In this document: piece after piece, positions 53,523 through 63,400 of the stretch
Layout of the letters: every line of letters starts with the position of its first letter
How positions within the stretch are numbered: the stretch's first letter is position 1
Source: Acidobacteriota bacterium
GTDB lineage: Bacteria; Acidobacteriota; Terriglobia; Terriglobales; Acidobacteriaceae
Assembly: GCA_013289795.1 (NCBI GenBank)
Contig: JABCZH010000001.1
Span: 62,001 to 126,000, forward strand
Direction of reading: 5' to 3'
Length of the DNA stretch: 64,000 nucleotides
The notes under the pieces: model-generated
What the model was told of the DNA's origin: nothing
Database searches by the model: none
Seen by the model: the letters and a program-made list of their open reading frames with translations, nothing else
Made by a program: the position numbers and the translations under genes

Positions 53523-55802
53523 ATGCGTTTCATTCGTATTCTGCCGGCTTTACTGTTCGCGCTCGCTGCCACAGCTTTTGCCACCATTTTCGGATCGGTC
53601 CGTGGCATCGTCCACGATCCTCAGCATCGGCCCGTGCAGGGTGCCATGGTCATGCTCAAAGCGAAGACGTCAGACTGGAGCAAGACCAGCAACACCGACG
53701 CCAACGGCGGGTTTGAATTCAACGCCGTACCCTTGGGCGAGTATGTGGTCTCGGTCGCCGATCCGGGGTTCGAGCAGGTGACACAAACGGTAACGGTGAT
53801 CTCGGGAACGGAGCCGGTTGTCCACTTTCAGCTGAAGGTTGCCATCAACAACGAAACGGTGACCGTGTCGGCTGCGCCCGAGTCGGTGCCGACCGATACG
53901 GCCACGCCCACCACCCTGGTCAGCCGGCAAGACATCCAGCGAACTCCCGGCGCCGACCGCAGCAACAGCATGGCCATGATTACCAACTACGTGCCGGGCG
54001 CTTATGTTACCCACGACCAGTTGCACATACGGGGCGGTCACCAGACCACCTGGCTGGTGGACGGTGTGCCTGTTCCGAACACCAACATCGCTTCCAACAT
54101 CGGCCCGCAGTTTGATCCCAAGGACATCGACTATCTGGAAGTCAACCGAGGCAGCTATGGCGCCGAATTCGGCGACCGCACCTACGGCGTGTTTAACGTC
54201 GTTCCCCGCACCGGCTTTGAGCGTAACAACGAAGCCGAATTGGTGATGAGTTTGGGGAATTTCTACCAGACCAACGACTCGCTCAGTTTCGGCAGCCACA
54301 CCGCGCGATTCGCTTATTACGTAAGCCTGAATGGCAACCGCAGTGATCTTGGTCTTCAACCGCCGGTTCCCGAGGTGGTTCACGACGCGGCGAACGGCTA
54401 TGGCGGTTTCAGCACGCTGATCTTCAATGTCGATCCCTCGAATCAACTTCGCCTGGTGACTTCACTGCGCCGCGACTACTACCAGGTCCCGTTCGATCCC
54501 AACCCGAACGACATCGAAAATGGATCGATCCCGGCCAATGGTTTCAGCCCGCAGTATCCGAGCCTCGGGCTGCGGGATGGCGAGCATGAGTCGGACGCGG
54601 TCATCAATTTCTCCTGGGTGCACACTTTCAACTCCAAAGTCTTGATGACAGTGTCACCTCTTTTTCATCACAACAGCGGCGACTACAACAGCCTGGCTAG
54701 CGACACGCCGATTGCCACCACTGAGAATCGCGGCTCGACCTACGCCGGTGGCCAGGGCAGCGTCTCCGCCACTTTCGCGAGGAACAACCTCCAGGCGGGG
54801 TTCTTCAGTTTCTACCAGCACGACGACCAGACCTTCGGAGCGATTTTTAACGATGGCAGCGGCAATCTGCCGATCACCGATACACAACATCCCACCGGAA
54901 ACCAGGAGACATTTTTCATTGACGACAGGTTCACCCCGGTTCCGTGGCTGACTTTGATTGCCGGCATGAGGCCGACGCGGTTCTCGGGAGGAGTTTCCGA
55001 GTCAGCCATCAGCCCGCGCTTCGGAGCCACGGTGACGATACCTCGCCTGCGCTGGACTTTCCGCGGCTTCTACGGACATTACTATCAGGCGCCTCCGCTG
55101 CTGACGGTGAGCGGGCCGGCACTCATCAACTTCGTGCAAGGCGAGGGGTTGGGATTCGTTCCACTCCACGGCGAGTTCGATGAAGAACACCAGTTTGGGG
55201 TTACGATCCCCTACCGGGGCTGGGTGCTCGATGCAGACAACTTCCGCACCAACGCCCGTAACTTCTTCGACCACGGCAATATTGGCGCTTCAAATATCTT
55301 CTTCCCGCTGACCATCTCGCGCGCGGTGATTCGCGGCTGGGAGCTGACCTTGCGCTCACCGCGCATCGCTCATCGCGGTCAGATTCACCTGGCGTATTCC
55401 AATCAGATTGCCGAGGGCAGCGGAACCATCACGGGCGGACTCACGAACTTTTCCTTCTCCCCGGAACTCAGCCCGCTCGACCACGATCAGCGCAACACAC
55501 TCAGCCTGGGAGGCGACGTCACACTTCCCTGGCGCAGCTTTGCTTCGACCAACGTTAGTTACGGATCAGGCTTTCACAACGGCTTCATCGGACAGCCGTT
55601 TCCCGGTGATTATTTGCCGGCGCACACGACGTTCGATTTGTCGCTGGGAAAAGACTTTGGCGAGCGCTTCTCAGCGTCGGTGAATGGGTTGAATGTTGCC
55701 AATCGCCGGGTCGAGCTCGACAACAGCGTGACTTTCGGCGGCTTTCACTGGAACAATCCGCGGGAGATTTTTGTGGAGGTGCGCTACCGGTTTCATTACT
55801 AA
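53523..55802 (+). CDS. TonB-dependent receptor with carboxypeptidase-regulatory-like N-terminus
   Basis: 759 residues from ATG at 53523, preceded by AGGGGAG. Signal peptide (1-19); a CarboxypepD_reg-like domain (about 22-105: GSVRGIVHDPQHRPVQGAMVMLKA); a plug domain (about 115-230, TTLVSRQDIQRTPGADRSNSMAMITNYVPGAYVTHDQ); then a beta-barrel ending with an aromatic strand VRYRFHY at the C-terminus. It resembles Oar/Cir-like transporters common in Acidobacteriota. Ligand unknown; the upstream Cys/His-rich protein hints at metal-linked uptake. Confidence 0.9.
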   Translation: MRFIRILPALLFALAATAFATIFGSVRGIVHDPQHRPVQGAMVMLKAKTSDWSKTSNTDANGGFEFNAVPLGEYVVSVADPGFEQVTQTVTVISGTEPVVHFQLKVAINNETVTVSAAPESVPTDTATPTTLVSRQDIQRTPGADRSNSMAMITNYVPGAYVTHDQLHIRGGHQTTWLVDGVPVPNTNIASNIGPQFDPKDIDYLEVNRGSYGAEFGDRTYGVFNVVPRTGFERNNEAELVMSLGNFYQTNDSLSFGSHTARFAYYVSLNGNRSDLGLQPPVPEVVHDAANGYGGFSTLIFNVDPSNQLRLVTSLRRDYYQVPFDPNPNDIENGSIPANGFSPQYPSLGLRDGEHESDAVINFSWVHTFNSKVLMTVSPLFHHNSGDYNSLASDTPIATTENRGSTYAGGQGSVSATFARNNLQAGFFSFYQHDDQTFGAIFNDGSGNLPITDTQHPTGNQETFFIDDRFTPVPWLTLIAGMRPTRFSGGVSESAISPRFGATVTIPRLRWTFRGFYGHYYQAPPLLTVSGPALINFVQGEGLGFVPLHGEFDEEHQFGVTIPYRGWVLDADNFRTNARNFFDHGNIGASNIFFPLTISRAVIRGWELTLRSPRIAHRGQIHLAYSNQIAEGSGTITGGLTNFSFSPELSPLDHDQRNTLSLGGDVTLPWRSFASTNVSYGSGFHNGFIGQPFPGDYLPAHTTFDLSLGKDFGERFSASVNGLNVANRRVELDNSVTFGGFHWNNPREIFVEVRYRFHY

Positions 55803-55805
55803 ATA

Positions 55806-56162
55806 CTACTTCTTCGGCACCATCACACCAAACGTCACTCCCATGGGATCGCGCAGAATTGCCATTTGCTCGCCTTGCGGCAGAGTCTGCGGCGGGATCA
55901 AGACCATCCCGCCCTGCTCAGTCGCTTTCTTGATAGTCGTCTCGATGTTTCCTACTTCAACGAACAGTTGCACGAACGCCTGCGCCTCGGGAGGCGCGGG
56001 CCAGAATCCGCCGGGAATGCCCTTGTCCGAGCCTGTATCCGCCATGCGATAGCCCAACGGATTATCCGCGCCGATCTTCCATCCGAACACTGCGGCGTAG
56101 AAAGCCGCATGCTTGCCCGGCTCTTTGCTGATGACCTGCCACTGCACCACTGGGTCGCCCAT
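55806..56162 (-). CDS. VOC-superfamily (glyoxalase-like) protein
   Basis: 118 residues with the VOC fold: WQVISKEPGKHAAFYAAVFGWKI at the N-terminus, FVQLFVEVGNIETTIKKATEQGG, and an ILRDPMGVTFGVM C-terminal strand. Short enough to be a single-domain dimer. Substrate unknown. It starts three bases after the HTH gene, with GGGAGA upstream, so the two are cotranscribed. It ends three bases after the TonB receptor in convergent orientation. Confidence 0.85.
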   Translation of the reverse strand: MGDPVVQWQVISKEPGKHAAFYAAVFGWKIGADNPLGYRMADTGSDKGIPGGFWPAPPEAQAFVQLFVEVGNIETTIKKATEQGGMVLIPPQTLPQGEQMAILRDPMGVTFGVMVPKK

Positions 56163-56165
56163 GAA

Positions 56166-56543
56166 TCATTCTCCCTTCAATTCCATCAGGCCGAACATGC
56201 ACAAATCGGTCAATGCCACGTTTACGTCGTCCACTGAAACCCTGAGAGCCTTTGCTAAGAGCCGGGAATCAAATGGCCTCCGGGGTTGGGTTTGGTTCTG
56301 CAAAATAATGGACCCGCCCAGCCAGCGCATGGTGCCGGCAATTTGCCGGATGGACTTCCAGGTCATGGTGCGTTTGCGGCGCAGAAGCTGCGAAAGCGTA
56401 GAGTGTTCCAGATTGACCGAGCGCGCGAACGCCCGCAGCGAGTAACGCGGATTCACTCGCCGGCGCCGCGCGAACTCAGTTTCCAGCATCGTGCATAAGC
56501 GGGTGACGGCGGAAGCACGATAGCGATGCGATGACGTCCTCAC
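56166..56543 (-). CDS. HTH regulator of the TIGR02147/DUF4423-like type
   Basis: 125 residues with NPRYSLRAFARSVNLEHSTLSQLLRRKRTMTWKSI, an Xre-like helix-turn-helix typical of the TIGR02147 N-terminus, followed by a second helical segment (LAKALRVSVDDVNVALTDLCMFGLMEL). Only about half of a TIGR02147 protein. It is the first gene of a two-gene unit with VOC and probably controls it. Confidence 0.7.
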   Translation of the reverse strand: MRTSSHRYRASAVTRLCTMLETEFARRRRVNPRYSLRAFARSVNLEHSTLSQLLRRKRTMTWKSIRQIAGTMRWLGGSIILQNQTQPRRPFDSRLLAKALRVSVDDVNVALTDLCMFGLMELKGE

Positions 56544-56884
56544 GAGCGGGAATGCTAACAGACCCTAGTCCCACCAGTGAACCCCCGGTCCCAAGAAAGT
56601 GGGGCAATTCCGGGCCAACGTGACCAGCGACTGTTCCTCAGCCGGCGAATAAGGCAAGCCAGGCCACCGCGCCCTAGCTGCGAACGCTGCGCTGAGATTG
56701 GTGGTAATTTTTCCACGAGCGAGTCTTTTTCGGCTAGATTGGGTTTGTAATGAGTGTCGAACATGCTGGAGGCCCGGGCGACAACCCGGCTATCTCCTTC
56801 TGCATCTCAAAGTTACGCGTTTGAGCAACCCCGGTAGTTGGTTGCGGGATTGCTTTCGAAGAAGTTGCCTACGCGGCGCCCACA
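56544..56884. other. Gene-free interval
   Basis: No gene, tRNA or known RNA motif is seen in these 341 bp; it includes the divergent promoter regions of the HTH gene and the lipoprotein hydrolase. Confidence 0.4.
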
Positions 56885-59053
56885 ATGAATACCATGCACG
56901 TTAGAGACTTGAGAATGAATTTCCAACCTAACCCGTTTCCCTCGGGCCGCTTGAACCTTGCCCACACAATTTGTGGGTGCCTGCTTGCGTTGACGCTTTT
57001 AAGCGCTGGGTGCGGAGGAGGCGGCACTCAAGCAGTTACACCGCCGCCCCCACCCCCACAGAAGTTAGCCTGCTCGCAATCAACGCAGGCAGTCAACATG
57101 GCACAGATAGTGAAGTTCAACGGGCTGAATGACACCAGGTTGGCACCATCGCCGCCGGCTAGATCCAAGGCTGCAGCGGCGGCTTGTCTGGCCACCAATG
57201 ATCCCACCTCAGCGACCGTGGGACCCATCACTGGAAGCGCTGCGACTCACTTTGTACACCTGGTGAGCACCCCGGCCGACTGTCCGAGCGGCTCTGCCTG
57301 CACCTATCAGGATGCCGAGGTGGACTTCGTCACCCAAGCGGGCCCAGTGACCGGCTTTCGCTTTCGTTACCTTCGCCCTAAAAACATCGTCGACCCCGCC
57401 CACGTACCCGTCCTCATCTCCGTACCGGGTACGGGGGATTGCTACGTTGGCGATGCGGCACCCGACCCGATCGACCTGGAAGCCGCGAATAACGGCGCCG
57501 CCGTTCTCGAAGTGGCTCCGCGTGGTCACGTAGCCTGTTATTTTTCGGGAGACGCGCTCTACCTGCAGGCGGACGAGATTGGTCCGAACACGCTCGCCGA
57601 TTATGATCGACTGGCGACAGCTTTCACGCGCGGCTGGATCGATTCGACCGTGCACGGTGACCCCACGCGCGTGGGCATTCACGGCTCGTCCTACGGCGCA
57701 TTGTCGAGCTACTACTATGGGCGCCAGAGCTGCGTTCCAGCCATCACCGGAAGCCCGCTTGCATTAGTCATCGGCGAGGCTGGCAGTCCAGCCATCGACG
57801 AAGGGACCGTGCAAGGCTTGGATCCGACCGATGTGCCTTCCATTTTAGATGGGACTGCACCCTACAAAACGCCGTGGGGCTCGGTCAAGCTCAGCCCTGA
57901 CCAGCAAAATTCTTATCCGGGTCCCCTGTTCAACGATCCCTTGCGGCAGGATGTCCTCGCCGACGTGAATCCCGGGTTCTGGTTCGATCCGGCCAACTTC
58001 GGCTGGCGCAGCGCTTACGACGATCAAGCGTCCACCGACACCACCACGTTTCGCCAGAACGTCACCCATTTTCTGGGTCTCATCGGCTCGCAGGACTGCA
58101 CGATTCCCCACACCGGAACAATGGACTTCTTCGCCAACCTCATTGCGAATGGGATGACGAATGCCCGGCTCATATCACCCATCTACCTTCACGGTTGCTA
58201 TCAGACGGACAAGCCGGACGGATTCCTGCCCAAGCCCACTCAACAAAACTCTCAGCTGATCACGCAGTGGAAGGAGAATCTCGAAGGGGGATGGATTGCT
58301 CGCTATCTACTAAGTATTCCACCACCGCCCCCCTTACTCGACCCGGGCGCCAATAGTCCGACCAACCAACCAATGTGGATGTACATGCTCGGGGACGAGG
58401 GAATATTGCCCACCCCGCCTAACGTGTATTCGGGCCCGGTCCCAACTTTGGTGCAGGAAGAGGTGCGCGCGTTGACATTGCCGAGCGACCTCACCGGCGA
58501 GACCCTGAGCTACGACCCCAAGGGACAGGGGACCCAGATCGATCTCAAACAACCGCTGTGGAACGAAGCGGCGCGTGCGCAGGTCTGCGTTGACTTTCCC
58601 GTTGGTCAGACGGATGCCGTGGTCATCGGCCAACCCGAAGTCCTCGTTTATGGGCAAGAGGCTTCGCAGCAACCGTATTCCTTCACTGCCGTGCTTGAGG
58701 ACGTCTTCTCGTCGGCGGATTGCACAGGCGGGACGTGCATCTGGCCGGTTGGATCTGACAGGCGCTACCGCCAGGCCAGCGCAGGCGCGAGCCAGGACCT
58801 CGATCTTGACTCAATGGTTCACCGCTTCCGCGCCGGGCACACGATGAGGATTGTCATCTCGAACCTAGCCATCCTGGTCCACGCCGACAGCACGTACCCG
58901 GACGGCTACCCAATGTACGCTCCCTCGACGACACCTTACACGCTCAAGTTCTCCGCCACGGACCCGGGCGGCACAGGCGGACCGGCCAACATAAAGGTGC
59001 CGGTCCTCTCCGGATCGCCCACGCTCGCGCCGCCAGCCTGGCAGCTCCCCTGA
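56885..59053 (+). CDS. Secreted lipoprotein hydrolase of CocE/PepX-like alpha/beta fold
   Basis: 722 residues. A lipobox LLSAGC (Cys at about 43) marks a lipoprotein, followed by Gly/Pro-rich linkers. The hydrolase core (about 150-480) has the nucleophile GIHGSSYGALSSYY; the C-terminal region (about 550-700) resembles the PepX_C jelly roll (YGQEASQQPYSFTAVLEDVF... FRAGHTMRIVISNL). CocE/NonD members cleave esters, beta-lactam acyl bonds or X-Pro peptides. The true start may be at an in-frame ATG slightly downstream. Substrate is unknown. Confidence 0.7.
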   Translation: MNTMHVRDLRMNFQPNPFPSGRLNLAHTICGCLLALTLLSAGCGGGGTQAVTPPPPPPQKLACSQSTQAVNMAQIVKFNGLNDTRLAPSPPARSKAAAAACLATNDPTSATVGPITGSAATHFVHLVSTPADCPSGSACTYQDAEVDFVTQAGPVTGFRFRYLRPKNIVDPAHVPVLISVPGTGDCYVGDAAPDPIDLEAANNGAAVLEVAPRGHVACYFSGDALYLQADEIGPNTLADYDRLATAFTRGWIDSTVHGDPTRVGIHGSSYGALSSYYYGRQSCVPAITGSPLALVIGEAGSPAIDEGTVQGLDPTDVPSILDGTAPYKTPWGSVKLSPDQQNSYPGPLFNDPLRQDVLADVNPGFWFDPANFGWRSAYDDQASTDTTTFRQNVTHFLGLIGSQDCTIPHTGTMDFFANLIANGMTNARLISPIYLHGCYQTDKPDGFLPKPTQQNSQLITQWKENLEGGWIARYLLSIPPPPPLLDPGANSPTNQPMWMYMLGDEGILPTPPNVYSGPVPTLVQEEVRALTLPSDLTGETLSYDPKGQGTQIDLKQPLWNEAARAQVCVDFPVGQTDAVVIGQPEVLVYGQEASQQPYSFTAVLEDVFSSADCTGGTCIWPVGSDRRYRQASAGASQDLDLDSMVHRFRAGHTMRIVISNLAILVHADSTYPDGYPMYAPSTTPYTLKFSATDPGGTGGPANIKVPVLSGSPTLAPPAWQLP

Positions 59054-59145
59054 GCGGCGAGTGCGGTCCAACATCATGAGCGCTAACGACCTAACATTCT
59101 TCTTCACGCCTCCCGCTTCATGCCTGGCGCGAGGCCGAGCTGGGG

Positions 59146-60483
59146 CTAATGAGCAGTGAGATGAAACACTGTTCCACAGCCATTGGTGAAGCCGAAATCC
59201 TGGCATTCGGTTTCCGGCGGCCCTCCCACGAACATGGTGCCGAAGACATCGTTATGCGAACCGAGGACCACGCCCGCCGCGGTGTATCCATCCGGGCCTT
59301 CGTTCTCGCCTTCAAAGTCGTATAGGTCGGTTAAGTTCCCTTTCGTGTCCAGTCTGAACAAGCATCCGCCACCCTTGGCGCAGTCGTTCGATTGTTCGAC
59401 GCCGTACAGGTTGCCTTTCGAGTCTCTCACCAGATGGCTGGCGTAGACCGGATTCCGCACCTGCCCCTGGGTGCAGGGGGGCAGGGTGCAGGGGACGAAG
59501 GTGTAGAGCACGCTGAAGTTGCCGCTGGTATCCACTTTGAAAATGGTTCCGACGCCATCCGCGAAATTTGTATGTTGGATTTCATCGCCGCCATTTTGCG
59601 CAATGCCATAGAGGTTGCCGGCAGAATCGATATTCAGACCTAAAGGAAATGATCCGTCACCCGGCCCGCCGAAAATGTGGAGTACGGTGAAATTGCCGCT
59701 GCTATCGAGCTTATAGACGGTGCCGCAGCCTGGTTCACGGTAGCCGTATCCGAGAGACTGGCACGGCAGGTTGCCGCCAAAGTTAGCGGTGCCGTAGAGA
59801 TTGCCCTTGCCGTCAAGGACAACGCCTCCCTCGGGCTGCATTCCGTCCTTTCCGTTAAAAACATGAAGTATGGTGTATTCCCCGGCAGGAGAGAGCTTGA
59901 ACAGCGTTCCGCAGCCCAACCCAAAAGTATTCAAACCGCAATTGGGCCTGCCCCCGAATGGCGACATGCCGTAGAGGTTGCCTTGCGCATCCAGAGCGAG
60001 AGGCGAGTCTAAGCAGCAGACGTTGACGCCGTCAGTGGGGAAGCTGGTCTCCTGGCCATTGGGTTCGAGTTTGAATACGACGGATGCACCGCCGATGAAG
60101 CCGTTGCCTTGGGTGGTGCCGTAGAGGTTACCCGCTGAGTCACGAACCAAGGCAGCGGGGAAGGGATCTGATCCGTTGGTTCCGCCCTCAAACCGGTAGA
60201 GCACGGTCTCATTGCCGGCACTGTCGACTTTGTACACCGTCCCGCAAGTGTCGTCGCCGCAGGTGACAATGCCACCAAACCTGGTGGTGCCATAGAGATT
60301 GCCTTCTGCGTCCCGGATGATGGGGCCGGGAACGGCGCCGTCCATCCCCGCGCCGAATGCGTGCAGAACAGTGTAGGTCTGAGCCTGTGCCGGTCGGATC
60401 GCAAATGCAGCCACCACGAAAAGCGCGAGGAGCGCGGCCGCACGAGGGTGGAGAACCTTGATAGAAGATTGTTGTCGAAACAT
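59146..60483 (-). CDS. Secreted GloVer-repeat (choice-of-anchor tandem repeat) protein
   Basis: 445 residues from the ATG at 60483, preceded by AGGGAGGT; the frame is open to 60546 but this start fits a signal peptide (ending AQAQT). About eight or nine repeats of TVLHxFxGxxDGxxP...LYGTTxxGG, the GloVer family (TIGR03803), each of about 45 residues. Cys pairs occur within several repeats. Likely a propeller-shaped surface protein. Function is unknown. Confidence 0.88.
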   Translation of the reverse strand: MFRQQSSIKVLHPRAAALLALFVVAAFAIRPAQAQTYTVLHAFGAGMDGAVPGPIIRDAEGNLYGTTRFGGIVTCGDDTCGTVYKVDSAGNETVLYRFEGGTNGSDPFPAALVRDSAGNLYGTTQGNGFIGGASVVFKLEPNGQETSFPTDGVNVCCLDSPLALDAQGNLYGMSPFGGRPNCGLNTFGLGCGTLFKLSPAGEYTILHVFNGKDGMQPEGGVVLDGKGNLYGTANFGGNLPCQSLGYGYREPGCGTVYKLDSSGNFTVLHIFGGPGDGSFPLGLNIDSAGNLYGIAQNGGDEIQHTNFADGVGTIFKVDTSGNFSVLYTFVPCTLPPCTQGQVRNPVYASHLVRDSKGNLYGVEQSNDCAKGGGCLFRLDTKGNLTDLYDFEGENEGPDGYTAAGVVLGSHNDVFGTMFVGGPPETECQDFGFTNGCGTVFHLTAH

Positions 60484-60666
60484 AACTGACCTCCCTGGTC
60501 TAAACCATCGGGAGCACGATAATCCGGACCGGGGCGGGCATGTCATGGAAATGTAAACAGTATGTCAAATTCGGGTCAGAAGACCCTCTGCATTCGGTTG
60601 ACTATGCCTCGCTCTCCCGCCTAAGATGAACATCTTCCATACTGGCTTCCACGATCGGCTAAGAGA

Positions 60667-63372
60667 ATGATCGGCCAAACCATTTCGCACTACAAGATCA
60701 CCGGCCAACTCGGCAGCGGGGGGATGGGTGTGGTCTACGAAGCCCAGGACCTGACACTCGGCCGCCGCGTAGCCCTCAAATTTCTGCCTGCCGAGCTTTC
60801 GCGTGACGCCACTACGCTGGAGCGTTTCATGCTTGAGGCCCGCGCCGCATCCGCCCTCAACCATCCCAACATCTGCACCATATATGCGGTTGAGAACGAT
60901 GCCGGGCAATCCTTCATTTCGATGGAGCTGCTGGAGGGCCAAAGTCTCAGCGAGAAGTTACACCACGGTCCGCTGCTGCCGGGCAACGTTCTGGACATCG
61001 CCATCCAGCTCGCCGACGCCCTCGACGCCGCCCACGCCAAAGGCATCGTGCACCGCGACATTAAGCCGGCGAACATCTTTGTCACCCAGCGCGGCCCAGT
61101 CAAGATTCTTGATTTTGGCCTCGCCAAGCGCACGCGCGGCAATGCGTTTACCGACGAAACTGTGAGTGTGGGCCCTGAGTTTGCTGCAACCATGCACCTC
61201 ACCAGCCCCGGCTCGACGGTGGGCACGGTGTCCTATATGTCGCCGGAACAGGCGCGGGGTGAAGAGCTGGATGCCCGCACTGATTTGTTTTCCCTGGGCG
61301 CAGTCATTTATCAGATGGCGACCGGCTTGCTGCCGTTCACGGGCAGCACTTCCGCGGTGATCTTCAACGCCATCCTGGAGCGTGATCCCACTCCGGTCAC
61401 GCAACTCAACCCCGCGCTTCCGCCCAAGCTGCAGGAGAGCATCGACAAGCTGCTGGAGAAAGATCGCGACCTACGCTACCAGTCCGCGGCCGACCTCCGC
61501 GGCGATCTCAAACGTCTCAAGCGCGACAGCGAATCGACCCATATAGCAGCGCGTGCCCATGGAGCGACGGGGGTACACCCACGTCCGGCCAGCTCATCGG
61601 TGCTTCCCGCCGCCGCGCCTTCTGGCTCTGCCGCGGTCGCTGCCGCCCGTGAGCATAAGTTCGGAGCCGGGGTAGCGACCCTGGTGGCGGTTGCCGTCCT
61701 GGCCGCCGCCGGCTACGGCATTTACGCATTTCTGAACCGCAGCCGGCCAATGCCGTTTCAGAACATCTCCATCACCAAGGTGACGGATACCGGCAAGGCC
61801 AGTCAGGTCGCGATTTCGCCGGATGGCAAGTACGTTCTCAACGTCGTGGATGAAGGTGGCAAGCAAAGCCTGTGGCTGCGCAATCTTCCTACCAATAGCA
61901 ATACTCAGGTCGTGGCTCCAGCGGAGGTTTACTACCGGCATTTGCGTTTTTCGCCGGATGGAAACTATCTCTATTTCATTCGCACCGAACCGGGCAGCGA
62001 CGAACTGGAATATCTCTATCGGGCTCCGCTGCTTGGTGGCACTCCGGAAAAGCTGGTCACCGACATCGATTCCAACATTACTTTTTCGCCAGACGGAAAG
62101 AGATTCGCCTTTCTGCGCTACAACAATCCCGAGGCCGGCAAGTATCGCCTCCTGGTTCAGCCCGTGGATGGCGGGGAGGAAAAGATTCTGAACAGTGGAT
62201 CCACCACCGGCGGCCTGTATGACCCAGCCTGGTCGCCGGACGGCAAGACCATCGTCTGCATGGTGCTTCAGCCGGGCACGGCCTTCAGCGGGCTGGTCGG
62301 GCTTGACGTTGCCAGCGGGAAACAACAGCTGTTCTTTACCTCCGACGATCGCATTGTGCAGCGCCCGGTCTGGATGCCGGACGGCAAAGGGCTGGTTGCG
62401 TTGACCCAATTCGGGGGCAATCAGATTATTTTCATTTCTTATCCAGAAGGGAAGTCGCACCCGGTCACACGCGACACCAACAACTATTCGGACCCCAGCG
62501 TTGCCGGCGACGGGCGCAACGTGGCAACGGTCCTGAGCGAAGGACACTGGAACCTGTTCGTTTTGCCCGCCGGTGCTGCTGCCGCTCAGGTTCACCAGGT
62601 CACATCTGGCGCTCCCGTCTATCAGTTCAGTTGGACCCAGGGGGGGCGACTGATCCGGAACGCACGCGCCGGACTGGGCATTGTGGATCCAGCGTCCGGC
62701 AACACTACATCGCTCAGCGTGCCTGAGGGGACACTTCCGGATACGCCTTCCGCCTGTCCTGACGGCCGCTTCGTGATTTTCACCAGCGTCTTCAGCAAAG
62801 GCAATCGGGTACTGAATATTTGGCGGATGGACGCCGCCGGCGGCAACCTGAAGCAGCTTTCCGATGGCAAACTGGATCAATACCCCGTTTGTTCATCGAA
62901 CGGATCGGTGCTCTATCTAGATAATATCCACAGCAACCGCCTGATGAAGATACCGCTCGAAGGAGGCCAGGCCACAAAAGTCTCCGACGAACTCGCTGCC
63001 GACTTCGATGTGTCGCCCGACGGTAAGACTGCTGGCATCGCCACGTTTGGCCATCTTGCCGAGCACATCGAGAAGCTCACGGTTGTGGCCATCGACTCTG
63101 GTGAGGTTCTGAAGAGCTTTGACTTCCAGCATCCGCGCAGCGGCCATATTCGCTTTTCACCAGACCTCAAAGCGATCGTCTATTCCGTACGCACCGCTGG
63201 AGTGGACAATCTTTGGGCGCAACCCCTGGACGGCTCTCCCGGAAAGCAGATTTCGGACTTCGCAGGCGAACACATCCTCGATTTTCATTGGTCGTTCGAC
63301 GGCAAGCAGCTCGGCCTCATCCGCGGCCACACTGACTCCGATGTGGTTTTGATCCGCGACATGCAGCAGTAG
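60667..63372 (+). CDS. Membrane Ser/Thr kinase with TolB-like propeller
   Basis: 901 residues. Hanks-type kinase domain (about 8-280): GSGGMG (16-21), Lys38, HRDIKPAN (129-136), DFG (149-151), SPEQARG. One transmembrane helix (about 335-355, [20 protein letters not shown]), then an extracytoplasmic TolB-like WD40 propeller (about 365-900), with [11 protein letters not shown]-type blades. It probably senses an extracytoplasmic signal and phosphorylates cytoplasmic proteins. This layout is widespread in Acidobacteriota. It is followed by a convergent FtsX-type permease. Confidence 0.93.
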   Translation: MIGQTISHYKITGQLGSGGMGVVYEAQDLTLGRRVALKFLPAELSRDATTLERFMLEARAASALNHPNICTIYAVENDAGQSFISMELLEGQSLSEKLHHGPLLPGNVLDIAIQLADALDAAHAKGIVHRDIKPANIFVTQRGPVKILDFGLAKRTRGNAFTDETVSVGPEFAATMHLTSPGSTVGTVSYMSPEQARGEELDARTDLFSLGAVIYQMATGLLPFTGSTSAVIFNAILERDPTPVTQLNPALPPKLQESIDKLLEKDRDLRYQSAADLRGDLKRLKRDSESTHIAARAHGATGVHPRPASSSVLPAAAPSGSAAVAAAREHKFGAGVATLVAVAVLAAAGYGIYAFLNRSRPMPFQNISITKVTDTGKASQVAISPDGKYVLNVVDEGGKQSLWLRNLPTNSNTQVVAPAEVYYRHLRFSPDGNYLYFIRTEPGSDELEYLYRAPLLGGTPEKLVTDIDSNITFSPDGKRFAFLRYNNPEAGKYRLLVQPVDGGEEKILNSGSTTGGLYDPAWSPDGKTIVCMVLQPGTAFSGLVGLDVASGKQQLFFTSDDRIVQRPVWMPDGKGLVALTQFGGNQIIFISYPEGKSHPVTRDTNNYSDPSVAGDGRNVATVLSEGHWNLFVLPAGAAAAQVHQVTSGAPVYQFSWTQGGRLIRNARAGLGIVDPASGNTTSLSVPEGTLPDTPSACPDGRFVIFTSVFSKGNRVLNIWRMDAAGGNLKQLSDGKLDQYPVCSSNGSVLYLDNIHSNRLMKIPLEGGQATKVSDELAADFDVSPDGKTAGIATFGHLAEHIEKLTVVAIDSGEVLKSFDFQHPRSGHIRFSPDLKAIVYSVRTAGVDNLWAQPLDGSPGKQISDFAGEHILDFHWSFDGKQLGLIRGHTDSDVVLIRDMQQ

Positions 63373-63400
63373 CTGTGCAGGTGTGGGAACGGGCGAAATC

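Noticed and set aside
61594-62880. A 428-codon minus-strand frame across the kinase propeller
   Set aside because: Mirror of the propeller repeats. The plus strand has kinase motifs and repeat periodicity.
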